Shown here: positions 26,551 to 37,285 of the stretch, one piece after another
Layout of the letters: every line of letters begins with the position of its first letter
How positions within the stretch are numbered: the stretch's first letter is position 1
Assembly: GCA_963808705.1 (NCBI GenBank)
Contig: CAWEHB010000002.1
Coordinates: 1-64,000, forward strand
DNA from: JASHPR01 sp963808705
GTDB taxonomy: Bacteria; Actinomycetota; Actinomycetes; Streptosporangiales; Streptosporangiaceae
DNA length: 64,000 bases
Direction: 5' to 3'
The notes under the pieces: generated by a model
The model's input: only the letters and a program-made list of their open reading frames with translations
Told to the model about the DNA's origin: nothing
Database searches by the model: none
Translations under genes and position numbers: made by a program

Positions 26551-26637
26551 GGGGCGCGCCGCCGTCTGGACTGACGAGCGAGGGCGCGAGGAACGAGCGC
26601 CCGAGCGAGGAGGGAAGACGGCGGGTCCAAGCGCCCC
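26551..26637. repeat. Nested inverted-repeat element (REP-like or bidirectional terminator)
   Basis: Outer arms GGGGCGC (26551-26557) and GCGCCCC (26631-26637), then CGCCGTCT (26560-26567) and AGACGGCG (26616-26623), with an inner hairpin GGGCGC/GCGCCC (26582-26602). It fills the gap between convergent lipoprotein and glycosylase genes, and the purine-rich interior has repeated GAGCGAGG and GAACGAGCG words. Confidence 0.6.
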
Positions 26638-26650
26638 GGAGGCGAGCAAA

Positions 26651-27538
26651 TTATTTGAGCAGCCGGGACATCCGGCGGTCGGCCAGCGGCTTGCCGCCGG
26701 TCTGGCAGGTGGGACAGTACTGCAGCGCCGAGTCGGCGAAGGACACCTCGCGGACGGTGTCGCCGCACACCGGGCAGGGCTCACCCGCCCGCCCGTGCAC
26801 CCGCAGGCCCGCCTTCTTCTCCGCCTTCAGGTCGCTCGCGGCCAGGCCGGCCGACCGGTCGATCGCCTCGCGCAGCGTGCTCACGATCACCGCGTGCAAC
26901 TCGGCAACCTCGTCCGGGCTGAGGCTGGAGGCCAGCCGGAACGGCGACATCCCGGCCGCGTGCAGGACCTCGTCCGAGTAGGCGTTGCCGATGCCGGCGA
27001 TCACCGACTGATCCCGCAGCACGCCCTTGATCTGCGTCCTGCGCCCGGCGAGGATCGCGGCCAGGGCCGCCGGGGTGAACGCCGGGTCGAGCGGGTCGGG
27101 CCCCAGCGACGCGATCCCGGGAACCGCCGCCGGCTCGGTCACCAGGTACACCGCGAGCCGCTTGCGGGTCCCGGCCTCGGTGAGGTCGAACCCGGCGCCG
27201 TCGGTGAACCGGAGCCGGAACGCCAGCGGGCCCTTGCCCGGGCGCGGCGGCTGGTCGGGCTGGCTGTCCCGCCAGCGCAGCCAGCCCGCCCGGGCCAGGT
27301 GCACGATCAGGTGCAGCGGCCCGCCCGGCGCCGCGGCGTCGGCGGGCTCCGTCACCAGATCGAGAAACTTTCCATAGCGCTTAGTCCCGGTGATGGTCCG
27401 GCCGCGCAGGGCGGTCAGGGCAGGATCGTAGGTCTTCAGCACGGAGATCTCGGCGACGTCCGCGCGGTCGATGACCCGGCCCGCGGCCCGTTCACGCAGG
27501 TCCGCGGCGAGAGCCTGCACCTCGGGTAGTTCTGGCAC
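26651..27538 (-). CDS. Fpg/Nei family DNA glycosylase
   Basis: A 295-aa formamidopyrimidine/endonuclease VIII-type glycosylase for oxidised bases. GTG 27538 gives the obligatory N-terminal PELPEV, in which Pro2 is the Schiff-base nucleophile and Glu3 the acid. The H2TH region contains GIGNAYSDEVLHAAGMSPF, and a C-terminal zinc finger has CPVCG and CPTCQ separated by 16 residues. The KKAGLRVHGRAGEPC region precedes it. The frame extends 52 codons further upstream without similarity. A Nei-like subtype is likely, but substrate preference cannot be read. Confidence 0.93.
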   Translation of the reverse strand: MPELPEVQALAADLRERAAGRVIDRADVAEISVLKTYDPALTALRGRTITGTKRYGKFLDLVTEPADAAAPGGPLHLIVHLARAGWLRWRDSQPDQPPRPGKGPLAFRLRFTDGAGFDLTEAGTRKRLAVYLVTEPAAVPGIASLGPDPLDPAFTPAALAAILAGRRTQIKGVLRDQSVIAGIGNAYSDEVLHAAGMSPFRLASSLSPDEVAELHAVIVSTLREAIDRSAGLAASDLKAEKKAGLRVHGRAGEPCPVCGDTVREVSFADSALQYCPTCQTGGKPLADRRMSRLLK

Positions 27539-27667
27539 AGCTTTGATTCTGCCTGGTCTGGCGGGCGAAAGGTGCATCGCCGACGTCCGGTGGCAAGAAA
27601 CCCGCTGTGCGCCTAAGCTGCGGCAAGCGACCTCACCGGGTCGGGAGGAGCGGGCACGCTGACGATG

Positions 27668-27750
27668 TGGGCGAGGAGGGATTTGAACCCTCACGTCCTT
27701 TCGGACACACGGACCTGAACCGTGCGCGTCTGCCGTTCCGCCACCCGCCC
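27668..27750 (-). tRNA. tRNA-Leu (CAG anticodon)
   Basis: An 83-nt class II minus-strand tRNA with acceptor arms GGGCGGG and CTCGCCC (one G-T pair), discriminator A, T-arm GAGGGTTCAAATCCCTC and anticodon CAG in ACGGTTCAGGTCCGT. It decodes CUG, the main leucine codon in this genome. It lies just upstream of fhaA in the opposite direction, a placement common in actinobacteria. Confidence 0.95.
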
Positions 27751-27843
27751 TGGGCAGGGAGTCAGGGTAGCACGTCCGCGAGCAATGCCAAGTCGCCGAT
27801 ACGATCGGATGCGAGCACGCACGAGAGGGAGAGGGGGTACCCG

Positions 27844-28599
27844 GTGGGAGTTCTGCAGCGCTTCGAGCACAGGCTTGAGGGGATGGTCGAGGGTGCCTTC
27901 GCGCGGGCGTTTAAATCAGAGCTGCAGCCGGTCGAGATAGCCAGCGCCGTACAGCGCGAGATGGATGACCGCGCCGCCATCGTGGCGCAGGGCAGGACCC
28001 TGGTTCCCAACGACTTCGTCGTGGAGCTGGCCGAGACCGACTACGAGCGTCTTGAGGTCTACGCGGACAGCCTGGGCATCGAGCTGGCCACGCTGGCGCG
28101 CGAGCACGCCAGGGAGCAGGGCTACTCTTTTGTCGGCCCGGTACGAATGCGCTTCGAGGGCGTTCCCGAGCTCACCACGGGCACGTTCCGGATCCGGTCC
28201 GGCGTCATCCGCGGCACCACCGTCGAGGACGGCGAGATCCGCAGGCCCGCCAGCGACCTGCCGCGTCCGGCCGGCGGCTTCACCGGAACGCCGCGGCTGC
28301 TGGTCTCCGGTCCGGAGCCGGGTGCGGATGGCAACACGCAGCGTACCTACGAGCTCAGCGCGCCGCTGACCATACTGGGCCGGGGCACCGATTGCGACCT
28401 GCGCCTGGTCGATCCGGGAGTCTCGCGCCACCACGCCGAGCTGCGCGTCGAGGACGGAGAGGTCGTCCTCGTCGACCTTGGCTCCACCAACGGCACGTTT
28501 GTCAACGGCCAGCCGGTGCGGCGCGTGGCGCTGACCGATGGCACGCGCGTCACGTTGGGCCGTACGACCCTCGTCTTCCGCAGGGACGGTATCTACTGA
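27844..28599 (+). CDS. fhaA: FHA domain protein FhaA (DUF3662 + FHA)
   Basis: A 251-aa protein with the N-terminal DUF3662 domain (VGVLQRFEHRLEGMVEGAFA to about residue 120) and a C-terminal FHA domain (about 160-250; ILGRGTDCDLRL, GVSRHHAEL, DLGSTNGTFVNG). The GR, SRH and NG residues that bind phosphothreonine are all present. In mycobacteria FhaA binds phosphorylated PknB-dependent targets such as the MurJ/CwsA system and restrains peptidoglycan synthesis. GTG 27844 has GAGGGGG 6 nt upstream. First gene of the fhaA-fhaB-pstP-rodA-pbpA-pknB cluster. The central linker is short compared with M. tuberculosis FhaA. Confidence 0.93.
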   Translation: MGVLQRFEHRLEGMVEGAFARAFKSELQPVEIASAVQREMDDRAAIVAQGRTLVPNDFVVELAETDYERLEVYADSLGIELATLAREHAREQGYSFVGPVRMRFEGVPELTTGTFRIRSGVIRGTTVEDGEIRRPASDLPRPAGGFTGTPRLLVSGPEPGADGNTQRTYELSAPLTILGRGTDCDLRLVDPGVSRHHAELRVEDGEVVLVDLGSTNGTFVNGQPVRRVALTDGTRVTLGRTTLVFRRDGIY

Positions 28600-28718
28600 C
28601 AGCGCACGACCAGACGACCACACGAGCGCCGGCACCACCGCAACCGGCTGCCGCCGCCGGCCCGGAGGGACGGCCCCGTCAGCCACTGACCAGCAAAGGG
28701 CAGCAAAGGCATGACCCG

Positions 28719-29210
28719 ATGAACGCGCTTACGCTCACGCTCATCAGGCTCGCGTTTCTCGCTGTTCTGTGGCTTTTCGTGATCGCCGCGGTGGGCGTGG
28801 TGCGCACCGACCTGTTCGGCACCTCGTCGGCCCCGTCGCGCCGGCAGGCCAGGAAGCAGAAGGCACGGGTCAGGCCGCCCCAGCCGGCCAGGCCACCGCG
28901 GGGCCGGGGAACGCGTTCGGCCCCGCAGCAGTTGCTGGTCACGGCGGGCGCGCTGGCAGGTACCAGCCTCGGCCTCGCCGATCAGCAGATCACCATCGGC
29001 CGCGCGAATGATGCCACACTGGTGCTCAACGATGACTACGCTTCGACCCGGCATGCCCGGCTGTTCCCGCAGGATGGTCAGTGGATTGTCGAGGACCTCG
29101 GCTCAACCAACGGCACCTACCTGGACCGCCAGAAGGTAACCCAGCCGACCCCGGTACCGGTCGGCGTGCCGATCCGCATCGGTAAGACCGTCCTGGAACT
29201 GCGCAGATGA
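28719..29210 (+). CDS. fhaB: FHA domain protein FhaB (FipA)
   Basis: A 163-aa protein with one N-terminal membrane helix (LTLIRLAFLAVLWLFVIAAV), a basic linker, and a C-terminal FHA domain (ITIGRANDATLVLNDDYAST, RHARLF, DLGSTNGTYLDR). FhaB localises to the septum and polar growth sites as a phospho-reader of the Ser/Thr kinases. ATG 28719 puts the membrane helix at the start. Its TGA overlaps the pstP ATG (ATGA at 29207-29210), so the two are translationally coupled. Confidence 0.92.
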   Translation: MNALTLTLIRLAFLAVLWLFVIAAVGVVRTDLFGTSSAPSRRQARKQKARVRPPQPARPPRGRGTRSAPQQLLVTAGALAGTSLGLADQQITIGRANDATLVLNDDYASTRHARLFPQDGQWIVEDLGSTNGTYLDRQKVTQPTPVPVGVPIRIGKTVLELRR

Positions 29211-30610
29211 CACTTGCACTCCGCTACGCGATCCGCTCCGACGTCGGCCTCCTCCGCGAGGGGAACGAGGACTCGGCGTACGCGGGCCCGCACCTGCTCG
29301 CGATCGCAGACGGCATGGGCGGGCATGTCGCGGGCGAGGTGGCCAGCTCGGTGACGATTTCCGCGCTCACCGGGCTGGACGACGATGTGCCCCCCGACCA
29401 CCTGCTCGACGCGCTGGCCGGGGCGGTCGCGACGGCCAGCAATACCTTGCACGAGATGAGCGTCGAGGACCCGTCGCTCGAGGGCATGGGCACCACGCTG
29501 ACCGCGTTGCTGTGGTCCGGAACCACGGTCGCCATCTGCCATATCGGCGACTCGCGGGCCTACCTGCTCCGCGACGGCGACCTCCGCCAGATCACCCGGG
29601 ACCACACGCTGGTCCAGTCGCTGGTGGACGACGGCAGGCTCAGCCCGGCTCAGGCGGCTGTTCACCCGCAGCGCTCCCTGGTGATGCGCGCGCTGCAGAG
29701 CGGCACCGAGGCCGAGCCGGACCTGTCCACCATCGAGGCCAAGGCCGGAGACCGGTACCTGCTGTGCTCGGACGGGCTGTCCGATGTGGTCAGTGAGGAC
29801 ACCCTGCGCGAGACCCTGATCCGGTGCACCGACCGCGACCAGGCGGTGACCCAGCTCATCGACCTCGCGATCCGCGGCGGCGGCCCGGACAACATCACCT
29901 GCATCGTGGCCGACGTCGTGGACTCCGGCGCCGGCCCGCCGACCGGGCCGATCTCGGTGGTGGTGGGCGCGGCGTCGAACGGCGACGGCCGGCCCCGGCA
30001 GCACGCCGACAGCCCCGCCGGGCGCGCCCACCTGCTGACCCAGGCCGGTCCGGCGGCCGACGTCGCGGATGCGCGGCCGGACGAAGCGCCAGGCCCGGGG
30101 CACGCCGAAGACGACGGCCACCGCGCGGATCACCGGGCGGCGCGGCGCCGCTGGCCGGTGGTCACCAGCATCCTGGTCGTCCTGGTGGTCGTGATCGTCG
30201 GTGGCCTCTACGCGGCCTGGCGCTACACGCAGAGCCAGTACTACGTGGGCACCGACGGCAGCCAGGTGATCATCTACCGCGGAGTCAACCAGCAGGTCCT
30301 GGGGATGAGCCTGTCCAGCGTGTACCAGCGGACCGGGATCCCGCTGGCCCACGTGCCCGCCAACGACCTGCCGCAGGTGAGGAGCACGATCACCGCCAGC
30401 AGCCTGGCCGACGCGCAGAAGACCGTGAGCACCATCCGGCAGGCCTGGACCTGCGACCAGTACGTGGCCGCCTACAACGCCTGGCTGGCGGGCAAGCCCA
30501 AGCCGACCACCCGCAAGGTGGGCAAGAAGACCGTGACCATCCCCCCGAAGCCCTACCGCCCGGCGCCGACGGTGCCCAAGGGCTGCACGCCGCAGGTGGC
30601 GTCCGGGTGA
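29207..30610 (+). CDS. pstP: Ser/Thr protein phosphatase PstP (PP2C)
   Basis: A 467-aa PP2C/PPM phosphatase, the counterpart of PknB. The cytosolic catalytic domain (residues 1-240) shows metal-binding motifs GNEDSAY, IADGMGGHVAGEVAS, CHIGDSRAYLLRDG, LLCSDGLSD and GGPDNITCIV. A Gly/Pro/Asp-rich linker leads to one membrane helix (VVTSILVVLVVVIVGGLYAA) and an extracytoplasmic domain of about 130 residues with Lys/Pro-rich end. It removes phosphate from PknB and division proteins. It overlaps fhaB by 4 bp and rodA by 4 bp. Confidence 0.95.
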   Translation: MTLALRYAIRSDVGLLREGNEDSAYAGPHLLAIADGMGGHVAGEVASSVTISALTGLDDDVPPDHLLDALAGAVATASNTLHEMSVEDPSLEGMGTTLTALLWSGTTVAICHIGDSRAYLLRDGDLRQITRDHTLVQSLVDDGRLSPAQAAVHPQRSLVMRALQSGTEAEPDLSTIEAKAGDRYLLCSDGLSDVVSEDTLRETLIRCTDRDQAVTQLIDLAIRGGGPDNITCIVADVVDSGAGPPTGPISVVVGAASNGDGRPRQHADSPAGRAHLLTQAGPAADVADARPDEAPGPGHAEDDGHRADHRAARRRWPVVTSILVVLVVVIVGGLYAAWRYTQSQYYVGTDGSQVIIYRGVNQQVLGMSLSSVYQRTGIPLAHVPANDLPQVRSTITASSLADAQKTVSTIRQAWTCDQYVAAYNAWLAGKPKPTTRKVGKKTVTIPPKPYRPAPTVPKGCTPQVASG

Positions 30611-32049
30611 CCACGATCTCCAGCCAGCCCGCCGCCCGGCCCGGCGCCGGGGGGGCCGCCGCGATGCCGCGCGGCCGGCGCCGGACCGAGTTGCTGATGC
30701 TCGCCTTCGCCATCGGGGTGGTGCTGTTCGCCTACGCCAACGTCGGATTCGGCCTGAACGGAAAGCTGCCCTCCGGCCTGGCCGAGTACGGTCTCGCGTT
30801 CGCGGCCATCATCCTGGTCGCGCACCTGGCCGTCCGGCGGTTCGCGCCGTGGGCCGACCCGCTGCTGCTGCCGCTCGCCGCGCTGATGAACGGCCTCGGG
30901 ATCGTGATGATCTACCGCCTCCAGCAGTCCGGGCGGAACGGGAATCCCGGCAACCAGATCAGCACCCTCAGCTCGTCGGCCACGGCCACGCAGGTGCTGT
31001 ACAGCGCCCTCGGGGTGGCCGCGTTCATCGCGGTCCTGGTGTTCATCAGGGAGGTCCGGGTCCTGCAGCGCTACACCTACACCCTCGGCGCGGTCGGCCT
31101 GATCCTGCTGGCCATCCCGGCGCTGCTGCCCGACAGCATGAGCGAGGTGGCGAACACCGGCGCCAAGATCCAGATCGCGGTGGGCGGCTTCTCGATCCAG
31201 CCCGAGCAGTTCGCCGAGCTCGCGCTCGCCGTGTTCTTCGCCGGCTACCTGGTCACCAAGCGGGACGTGCTGTCCCTGGCCGGGCGCCGGCTGGCAGGCA
31301 TCGACCTGCCCCGGGCCCGCGACCTGGGCCCGGTGCTGATCGCCTGGGGAGTCAGCCTGCTCCTGCTGGTCTTCGAGAGCGACATCGGGACCTCCGCGCT
31401 GTTCTTCGGCCTGTTCGTGGCCATGCTCTACATCGCCACCCAGCGCACCTCCTGGCTGCTGATCGGCGTCCTGCTGTTCCTCTTCGGCGCTTACGTGGCC
31501 AGCAAGCTGTTCAGCCACGTGGGCGACCGGTTCACGAGCTGGCTGCACCCGTGGGCCGGCAACAACCCGACCCACCTCGCCTATCAGACGGTGCAGGGGC
31601 TGGAGGGCCTGGGCTTCGGCGGGCTCCTCGGCACCGGCCTCGGCCACGGCCAGCCGTTCTGGACCCCGCTGGTGCAGAGCGACTTCATCATGACCGCGTT
31701 CGGCGAGGAACTCGGCCTGACCGGGCTGATGGCGATGCTGCTGATCTTCGGGCTGATCGTGCAGCGCGGCCTGCGGGCCGCGATCGCGGTTCGCGACCCG
31801 TTCGCGAAGCTGCTGGCCGGCGGCCTGGCGTTCGCGATCGCGTTGCAGGTGTTCATCATCGTGGGCGGGGTGACCAACCTGATCCCGCTGACCGGCATCA
31901 CCACGCCGTTCCTGTCCCAGGGCGGCTCCTCGCTCATCGCCACCTGGGCGCTGATCGCGCTGCTGATGCGGGTCAGCGACACCGGCCAGCAGCAGGCCCC
32001 GCAGCCGATCCAGGACGAGGGCATGACCCAGGTGGTGCGGGCCGGATGA
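30607..32049 (+). CDS. rodA: FtsW/RodA/SpoVE family peptidoglycan polymerase
   Basis: A 480-aa SEDS glycosyltransferase with ten or so membrane helices that polymerises lipid II into glycan strands with a partner PBP. Diagnostic motifs: ANTGAKIQIAVGGFSIQPEQ, FESDIGTSALFFGLFVAMLY, YQTVQGLEGLGFGGLLGTGL and TPFLSQGGSSLIATW. The catalytic Asp region is FESDIG. GTG 30607 overlaps the pstP stop and matches the family N-terminus. It is coupled to pbpA by an ATGA overlap at 32046, which supports a RodA-PbpA functional pair for elongation. Confidence 0.94.
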   Translation: MTTISSQPAARPGAGGAAAMPRGRRRTELLMLAFAIGVVLFAYANVGFGLNGKLPSGLAEYGLAFAAIILVAHLAVRRFAPWADPLLLPLAALMNGLGIVMIYRLQQSGRNGNPGNQISTLSSSATATQVLYSALGVAAFIAVLVFIREVRVLQRYTYTLGAVGLILLAIPALLPDSMSEVANTGAKIQIAVGGFSIQPEQFAELALAVFFAGYLVTKRDVLSLAGRRLAGIDLPRARDLGPVLIAWGVSLLLLVFESDIGTSALFFGLFVAMLYIATQRTSWLLIGVLLFLFGAYVASKLFSHVGDRFTSWLHPWAGNNPTHLAYQTVQGLEGLGFGGLLGTGLGHGQPFWTPLVQSDFIMTAFGEELGLTGLMAMLLIFGLIVQRGLRAAIAVRDPFAKLLAGGLAFAIALQVFIIVGGVTNLIPLTGITTPFLSQGGSSLIATWALIALLMRVSDTGQQQAPQPIQDEGMTQVVRAG

Positions 32050-33536
32050 ACCGCGCGCTGTACCGCCTGTCCCTGGCCTGCCTGGCCATGTTCGTGCTGC
32101 TGCTGATCAACGTGAACTACGTGCAGGCGTTCGAGGCCAGCAGCCTGGCCGGCAGGCCCGGCAACGCGAGGACCTTCTCCCAGCAGTTCCAGTACCAGCG
32201 CGGCTCGATCATCGCCACCGGGGTGGGCGGCAACACCACCATCGCCGAGTCGGTCCCGGTCAAGGGGACCAACATGTACCAGCGGTTCTACCCGGGCGGC
32301 GCCACGTACGCCCCGGTGACCGGCTTCGACTCGATCTACGGCGCGACCGGGATCGAGAAGGCCTACGACAAGTACCTGTCGGGCACGGCCCCGAGCCTGA
32401 CCGTGCACAACCTGATCAGCCTGCTGACCGGCAAGCCCAAGCAGGGCGCCACCGTCTACCTCACGATCAGCCCGAAGGCGCAGCAGGCCGCTTACCAGGC
32501 GCTGCTGGCCGACGGCGGGCACCAGGCCGCCGCCGTGGCCCTCGACCCGGACACCGGGGCCATCCTGGCCATGGCGTCGTACCCGTCGTACAACCCGAAC
32601 CGGCTCGCCACGCTGAACGGCGCGCAGCTCGTCAAGGCCGACAACGAGCTGCTGGCGGACCCGGCCCAGCCGCTGCTCAACCGGGCCATCAACGAGACCT
32701 ACCCGCCCGGCTCGTCGTTCAAGGTGGTGACTGGCTCGGCGGCGTTCTCGGCCGGCAAGGTCGCCAACACCTCCACCCTCGTGCCCGCGCCGCAGCCGCT
32801 CATCCTGCCCAACGGCCACGCGCTCAACAACGACGGCGGCGAGATCTGCGGCGACGGCCGCCCGCCGATCATCCAGGCGTTCTGGATGTCCTGCAACACC
32901 GCGTTCGGCGAGATCGGCATGAAACTCGGCGCCGACACGCTGCAGTCCTACGCCACCAGGTTCGGCTGGAACAACCCGAACCTGACGGTCCCGATGCCGG
33001 TCTCGCCGAGCGTCACCCCCCTTCCGCCAGGACAGCCCCCCGACCCGTCGCTGACGGCCTACATGGCGATCGGCCAGTACAGCGACGGGGTAACGCCGCT
33101 GCAGGAGGCCATGGACGCTGCGGCGATCGCCGACCACGGCACGCTGATGCGGCCGTACCTGCTGGACCAGGTGCAGGCCCCGGACCTTTCCACAATCGCG
33201 AGCACCACCCCGTCCGTGCTGTCGCAGGCGGTCAGCCCGCAGGTGGCCAGCCAGATGCAGCAGATGATGATCGAGGTGACCCAGAATCCCGGCGGCACCG
33301 CGTACCAGACGGCCGGGCCGCCGACGGTCGGCAGCCTGGTGATCGCGGGCAAGACCGGGACCGCCGAGAACGGCGTCAACAACAGCGGCCTGGACGACGC
33401 GGTCTTCACCTGCTTCGCGCCCGCCAGCGACCCGAAGATAGCCGTCGGCGTCATCGTCAAGGGGGGCGGCTTCGGCGCCGATGCCGCGGCACCGATCGCA
33501 GTCAAGATCATCGAGGCTTACCTGGGGATTCACTAG
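32046..33536 (+). CDS. pbpA: Class B penicillin-binding protein PbpA
   Basis: A 496-aa transpeptidase with one N-terminal helix (LACLAMFVLLLINVNYVQAF), a pedestal domain and a C-terminal transpeptidase. Catalytic motifs: Ser nucleophile in PPGSSFKVV, SCN in WMSCNTAFG, and KTG in IAGKTGTAENG. It crosslinks the glycan strands made by RodA. The order rodA-pbpA-pknB is the standard actinobacterial arrangement except that pknA is missing between pbpA and pknB. The stop is followed after 49 bp by pknB. Confidence 0.94.
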   Translation: MNRALYRLSLACLAMFVLLLINVNYVQAFEASSLAGRPGNARTFSQQFQYQRGSIIATGVGGNTTIAESVPVKGTNMYQRFYPGGATYAPVTGFDSIYGATGIEKAYDKYLSGTAPSLTVHNLISLLTGKPKQGATVYLTISPKAQQAAYQALLADGGHQAAAVALDPDTGAILAMASYPSYNPNRLATLNGAQLVKADNELLADPAQPLLNRAINETYPPGSSFKVVTGSAAFSAGKVANTSTLVPAPQPLILPNGHALNNDGGEICGDGRPPIIQAFWMSCNTAFGEIGMKLGADTLQSYATRFGWNNPNLTVPMPVSPSVTPLPPGQPPDPSLTAYMAIGQYSDGVTPLQEAMDAAAIADHGTLMRPYLLDQVQAPDLSTIASTTPSVLSQAVSPQVASQMQQMMIEVTQNPGGTAYQTAGPPTVGSLVIAGKTGTAENGVNNSGLDDAVFTCFAPASDPKIAVGVIVKGGGFGADAAAPIAVKIIEAYLGIH

Positions 33537-33585
33537 TGAGCGGCCAGACACCCGACAACGCAGGGCGGTAACGCAAGTGCGAGAC

Positions 33586-35325
<1,740 letters not shown>

Positions 35326-35353
35326 CATTGGACCACCCGACCAGGAGACCACC

Positions 35354-35602
35354 GTGCCCAAGTCCCGAGTCAGACGGAAGGCGGTCTACACACCGCCGCC
35401 GAGGTCAGCCAAATCGAAGGTCAGCCCGCGCTGGCTGGTCCCGACCATGCTGTTCTGCCTGCTGTTCGGCCTGGCCTGGATCGCGCTCTTCTACATCACC
35501 GGGGGTACCACGCCGGTGCAGAGCGCGCTCGGCGACTGGAACCTGGTGGTCGGGTTCGGGTTCATCATCGCGGGCGTGGCGCTGTCCACCAAGTGGCGCT
35601 GA
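35354..35602 (+). CDS. crgA: Cell division protein CrgA
   Basis: An 82-aa two-helix membrane protein: basic N-terminus (MPKSRVRRKAVYTPPPRSAK), helix WLVPTMLFCLLFGLAWIAL, loop GTTPVQSALGDWN, and helix LVVGFGFIIAGVALSTKWR. CrgA coordinates FtsZ and the septal peptidoglycan machinery and interacts with PBPs and FtsI/FtsQ in actinobacteria. GTG 35354 has AGGAGACC close upstream. It is the last + strand gene of the division cluster. Confidence 0.94.
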   Translation: MPKSRVRRKAVYTPPPRSAKSKVSPRWLVPTMLFCLLFGLAWIALFYITGGTTPVQSALGDWNLVVGFGFIIAGVALSTKWR

Positions 35603-35682
35603 GCACCGCCGCGGCAGGCACCGAAGCACAACGCTGTGATTCACGCACACCTTCATCCACAGCCTGTGCACAACAAGTGAGC

Positions 35683-35744
35683 CTTTTTCATCCTCCTCTT
35701 GGCTGCCCACAAACTCTGAGCCCGAGGTCGGCGGATGAAAAAGG
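35683..35744. terminator. 12-bp inverted repeat between convergent crgA and rhomboid genes
   Basis: Arms CCTTTTTCATCC (35683-35694) and GGATGAAAAAGG (35733-35744), 38-nt spacer. It lies between convergent genes, and each arm carries a five-base T or A run, so it could act as a bidirectional terminator, though the arms are unusually AT-rich for this genome. Confidence 0.5.
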
Positions 35745-35763
35745 TTCAACCTCCAGCCCGGCC

Positions 35764-36681
35764 TCAGCCGAACGCGGCCGCGGCCGCGGCGACCTGATGA
35801 TCGCGCAGCAGCACGGCTAGCAGCAGCACGCCCACCACGGCCACGGTGGCCCCGCCCTGGATCAGCGCCCGGTTCTGGCGCGGGGCGTAGGCATAGGCGG
35901 CGGTGAGCAGCGCGCCGGACAGCAGCCCGCCCAGGTGAGCCTGCCAGGCGATGCCGTGCACGACGAACCCGAGGACCAGGTTCAGCACGATGATGGTGAC
36001 GATCCACCGGCTGTCGAGCCGCAGCCGCTTGGCGACCACGAACCACGCCCCGAACAGGCCGAAGATGGCGCCCGAGGCGCCCAGCGCCAGCTCGTAGGGG
36101 GCCAGCACGAGCAGGGCCACCGACCCGCCGAGCGCGCTGACCAGGTAAACCGTGAGGAAGCGCACGTGGCCGAGCAGCCGCTCCAGCGCGGGACCCACCA
36201 GGATCAGCGCCCACATGTTGAAGATGATGTCCAGCGGGCCGAGGCCGCCGCCGGGCGGCGGCAGGAACGCGGACGTCATGAGCCGGTACCACTGGCCCGC
36301 CACGACGCCCTGCAGCGGCCCGCCGGGCGTGAACCGGCCGAGGCCGATCATCCCGAGGTCGTACCCCAGGCTCGGACGGGCGATCTCGAACAGGTACAGC
36401 ACGACGTTGATGCCGACCAGCGCCCAGGTCACCACCGCGCCGGAGACCGCCCGGCCGCCGAACACCGCGCCGGCCGGACGGGTGCCGCGGTTCCCCTCCC
36501 GCACGCACTCGACGCACTGCTGGCCGACCGCCGCGGACCGGAGGCAGTCCGGGCAGGCGGGCCGCCCGCACCGGACGCAGGACACGTAGGTCTCCCGGCC
36601 CGGATGGCGGAAACAGGTGGGGATCCCCGTGCCCGGCGTGGTGTCCGGGCCCGGGGTCCCGGCGGGCGGCACGGCGGTCAT
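35764..36681 (-). CDS. Rhomboid family intramembrane serine protease
   Basis: A 305-aa membrane protease. The cytosolic N-terminus carries a B-box-like zinc segment (CFRHPGRETYVSCVRCGRPA, then CPDC and CVEC), followed by six or seven membrane helices. The catalytic serine is in GASGAIFGLFGAWF, the histidine in WQAHLGGLLSGALL, and the conserved RLMTSAFL loop is present. It cleaves membrane proteins within the bilayer; substrates are unknown. It starts one nucleotide after the stop of the cyclophilin gene, so they form an operon. This order next to crgA is conserved in actinobacteria. Confidence 0.92.
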   Translation of the reverse strand: MTAVPPAGTPGPDTTPGTGIPTCFRHPGRETYVSCVRCGRPACPDCLRSAAVGQQCVECVREGNRGTRPAGAVFGGRAVSGAVVTWALVGINVVLYLFEIARPSLGYDLGMIGLGRFTPGGPLQGVVAGQWYRLMTSAFLPPPGGGLGPLDIIFNMWALILVGPALERLLGHVRFLTVYLVSALGGSVALLVLAPYELALGASGAIFGLFGAWFVVAKRLRLDSRWIVTIIVLNLVLGFVVHGIAWQAHLGGLLSGALLTAAYAYAPRQNRALIQGGATVAVVGVLLLAVLLRDHQVAAAAAAFG

Positions 36682-37206
36682 CTACCCTGCGGCTTCCTCG
36701 ATCGAGACCGACTCGAGGACGACGTCCTGAACGGGGCGGTCGTTCCGGTCGGTCTGGGCCTGGCTGATCCGGTCGACCACATCGCGGCCGTCGACGACCT
36801 CGCCGAAGATGGTGTGCTTGCCATTGAGGTGCGGCGTCGGCACCACGGTGATGAAGAACTGCGAGCCGTTGGTGCCGGGGCCCGCGTTGGCCATGGCCAG
36901 CAGGTACGGCCGGTCGAACTGCAGGTCCGGGTGGATCTCGTCGGCGAACCGGTAGCCGGGGCCGCCGGTTCCCGTGCCGAGCGGGTCCCCGCCCTGGATC
37001 ATGAACCTGGGGATCACGCGGTGGAAGATCGTCCCGTCGTAGAGCCGTGCCTCCGTCGACTGCCTGGTCCGGGGGTCGGTCCACTCCCGTGACCCCTCCG
37101 CGAGGTCGACGAAATTCCGCACGGTCGTCGGCGCATGATCGGGAAAGAGCCGGACGAGCACGGTTCCCTCACTGGTCCGCAGCGTTGCGGTAAGCGTGTT
37201 AGTCAT
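36682..37206 (-). CDS. ppiA: Cyclophilin-type peptidyl-prolyl cis-trans isomerase
   Basis: A 174-aa single-domain cyclophilin. It has IFHRVIPRFMIQGGDPLGTG (Arg and Phe of the active site), LLAMANAGPGTNGSQFFITV and HLNGKHTIFGEVVDG, the standard active-site blocks. It speeds proline isomerisation in the cytosol; no signal sequence is present. GAGGA lies 8 nt before the ATG. It is immediately followed by the rhomboid gene. Confidence 0.95.
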   Translation of the reverse strand: MTNTLTATLRTSEGTVLVRLFPDHAPTTVRNFVDLAEGSREWTDPRTRQSTEARLYDGTIFHRVIPRFMIQGGDPLGTGTGGPGYRFADEIHPDLQFDRPYLLAMANAGPGTNGSQFFITVVPTPHLNGKHTIFGEVVDGRDVVDRISQAQTDRNDRPVQDVVLESVSIEEAAG

Positions 37207-37285
37207 GCACAGAATCCTCGCACGGCCAGACTATGGCGCCGGCCTCCGTGCTCGAACCGCTCTGCTTACCCGGCAGATATCTCCC

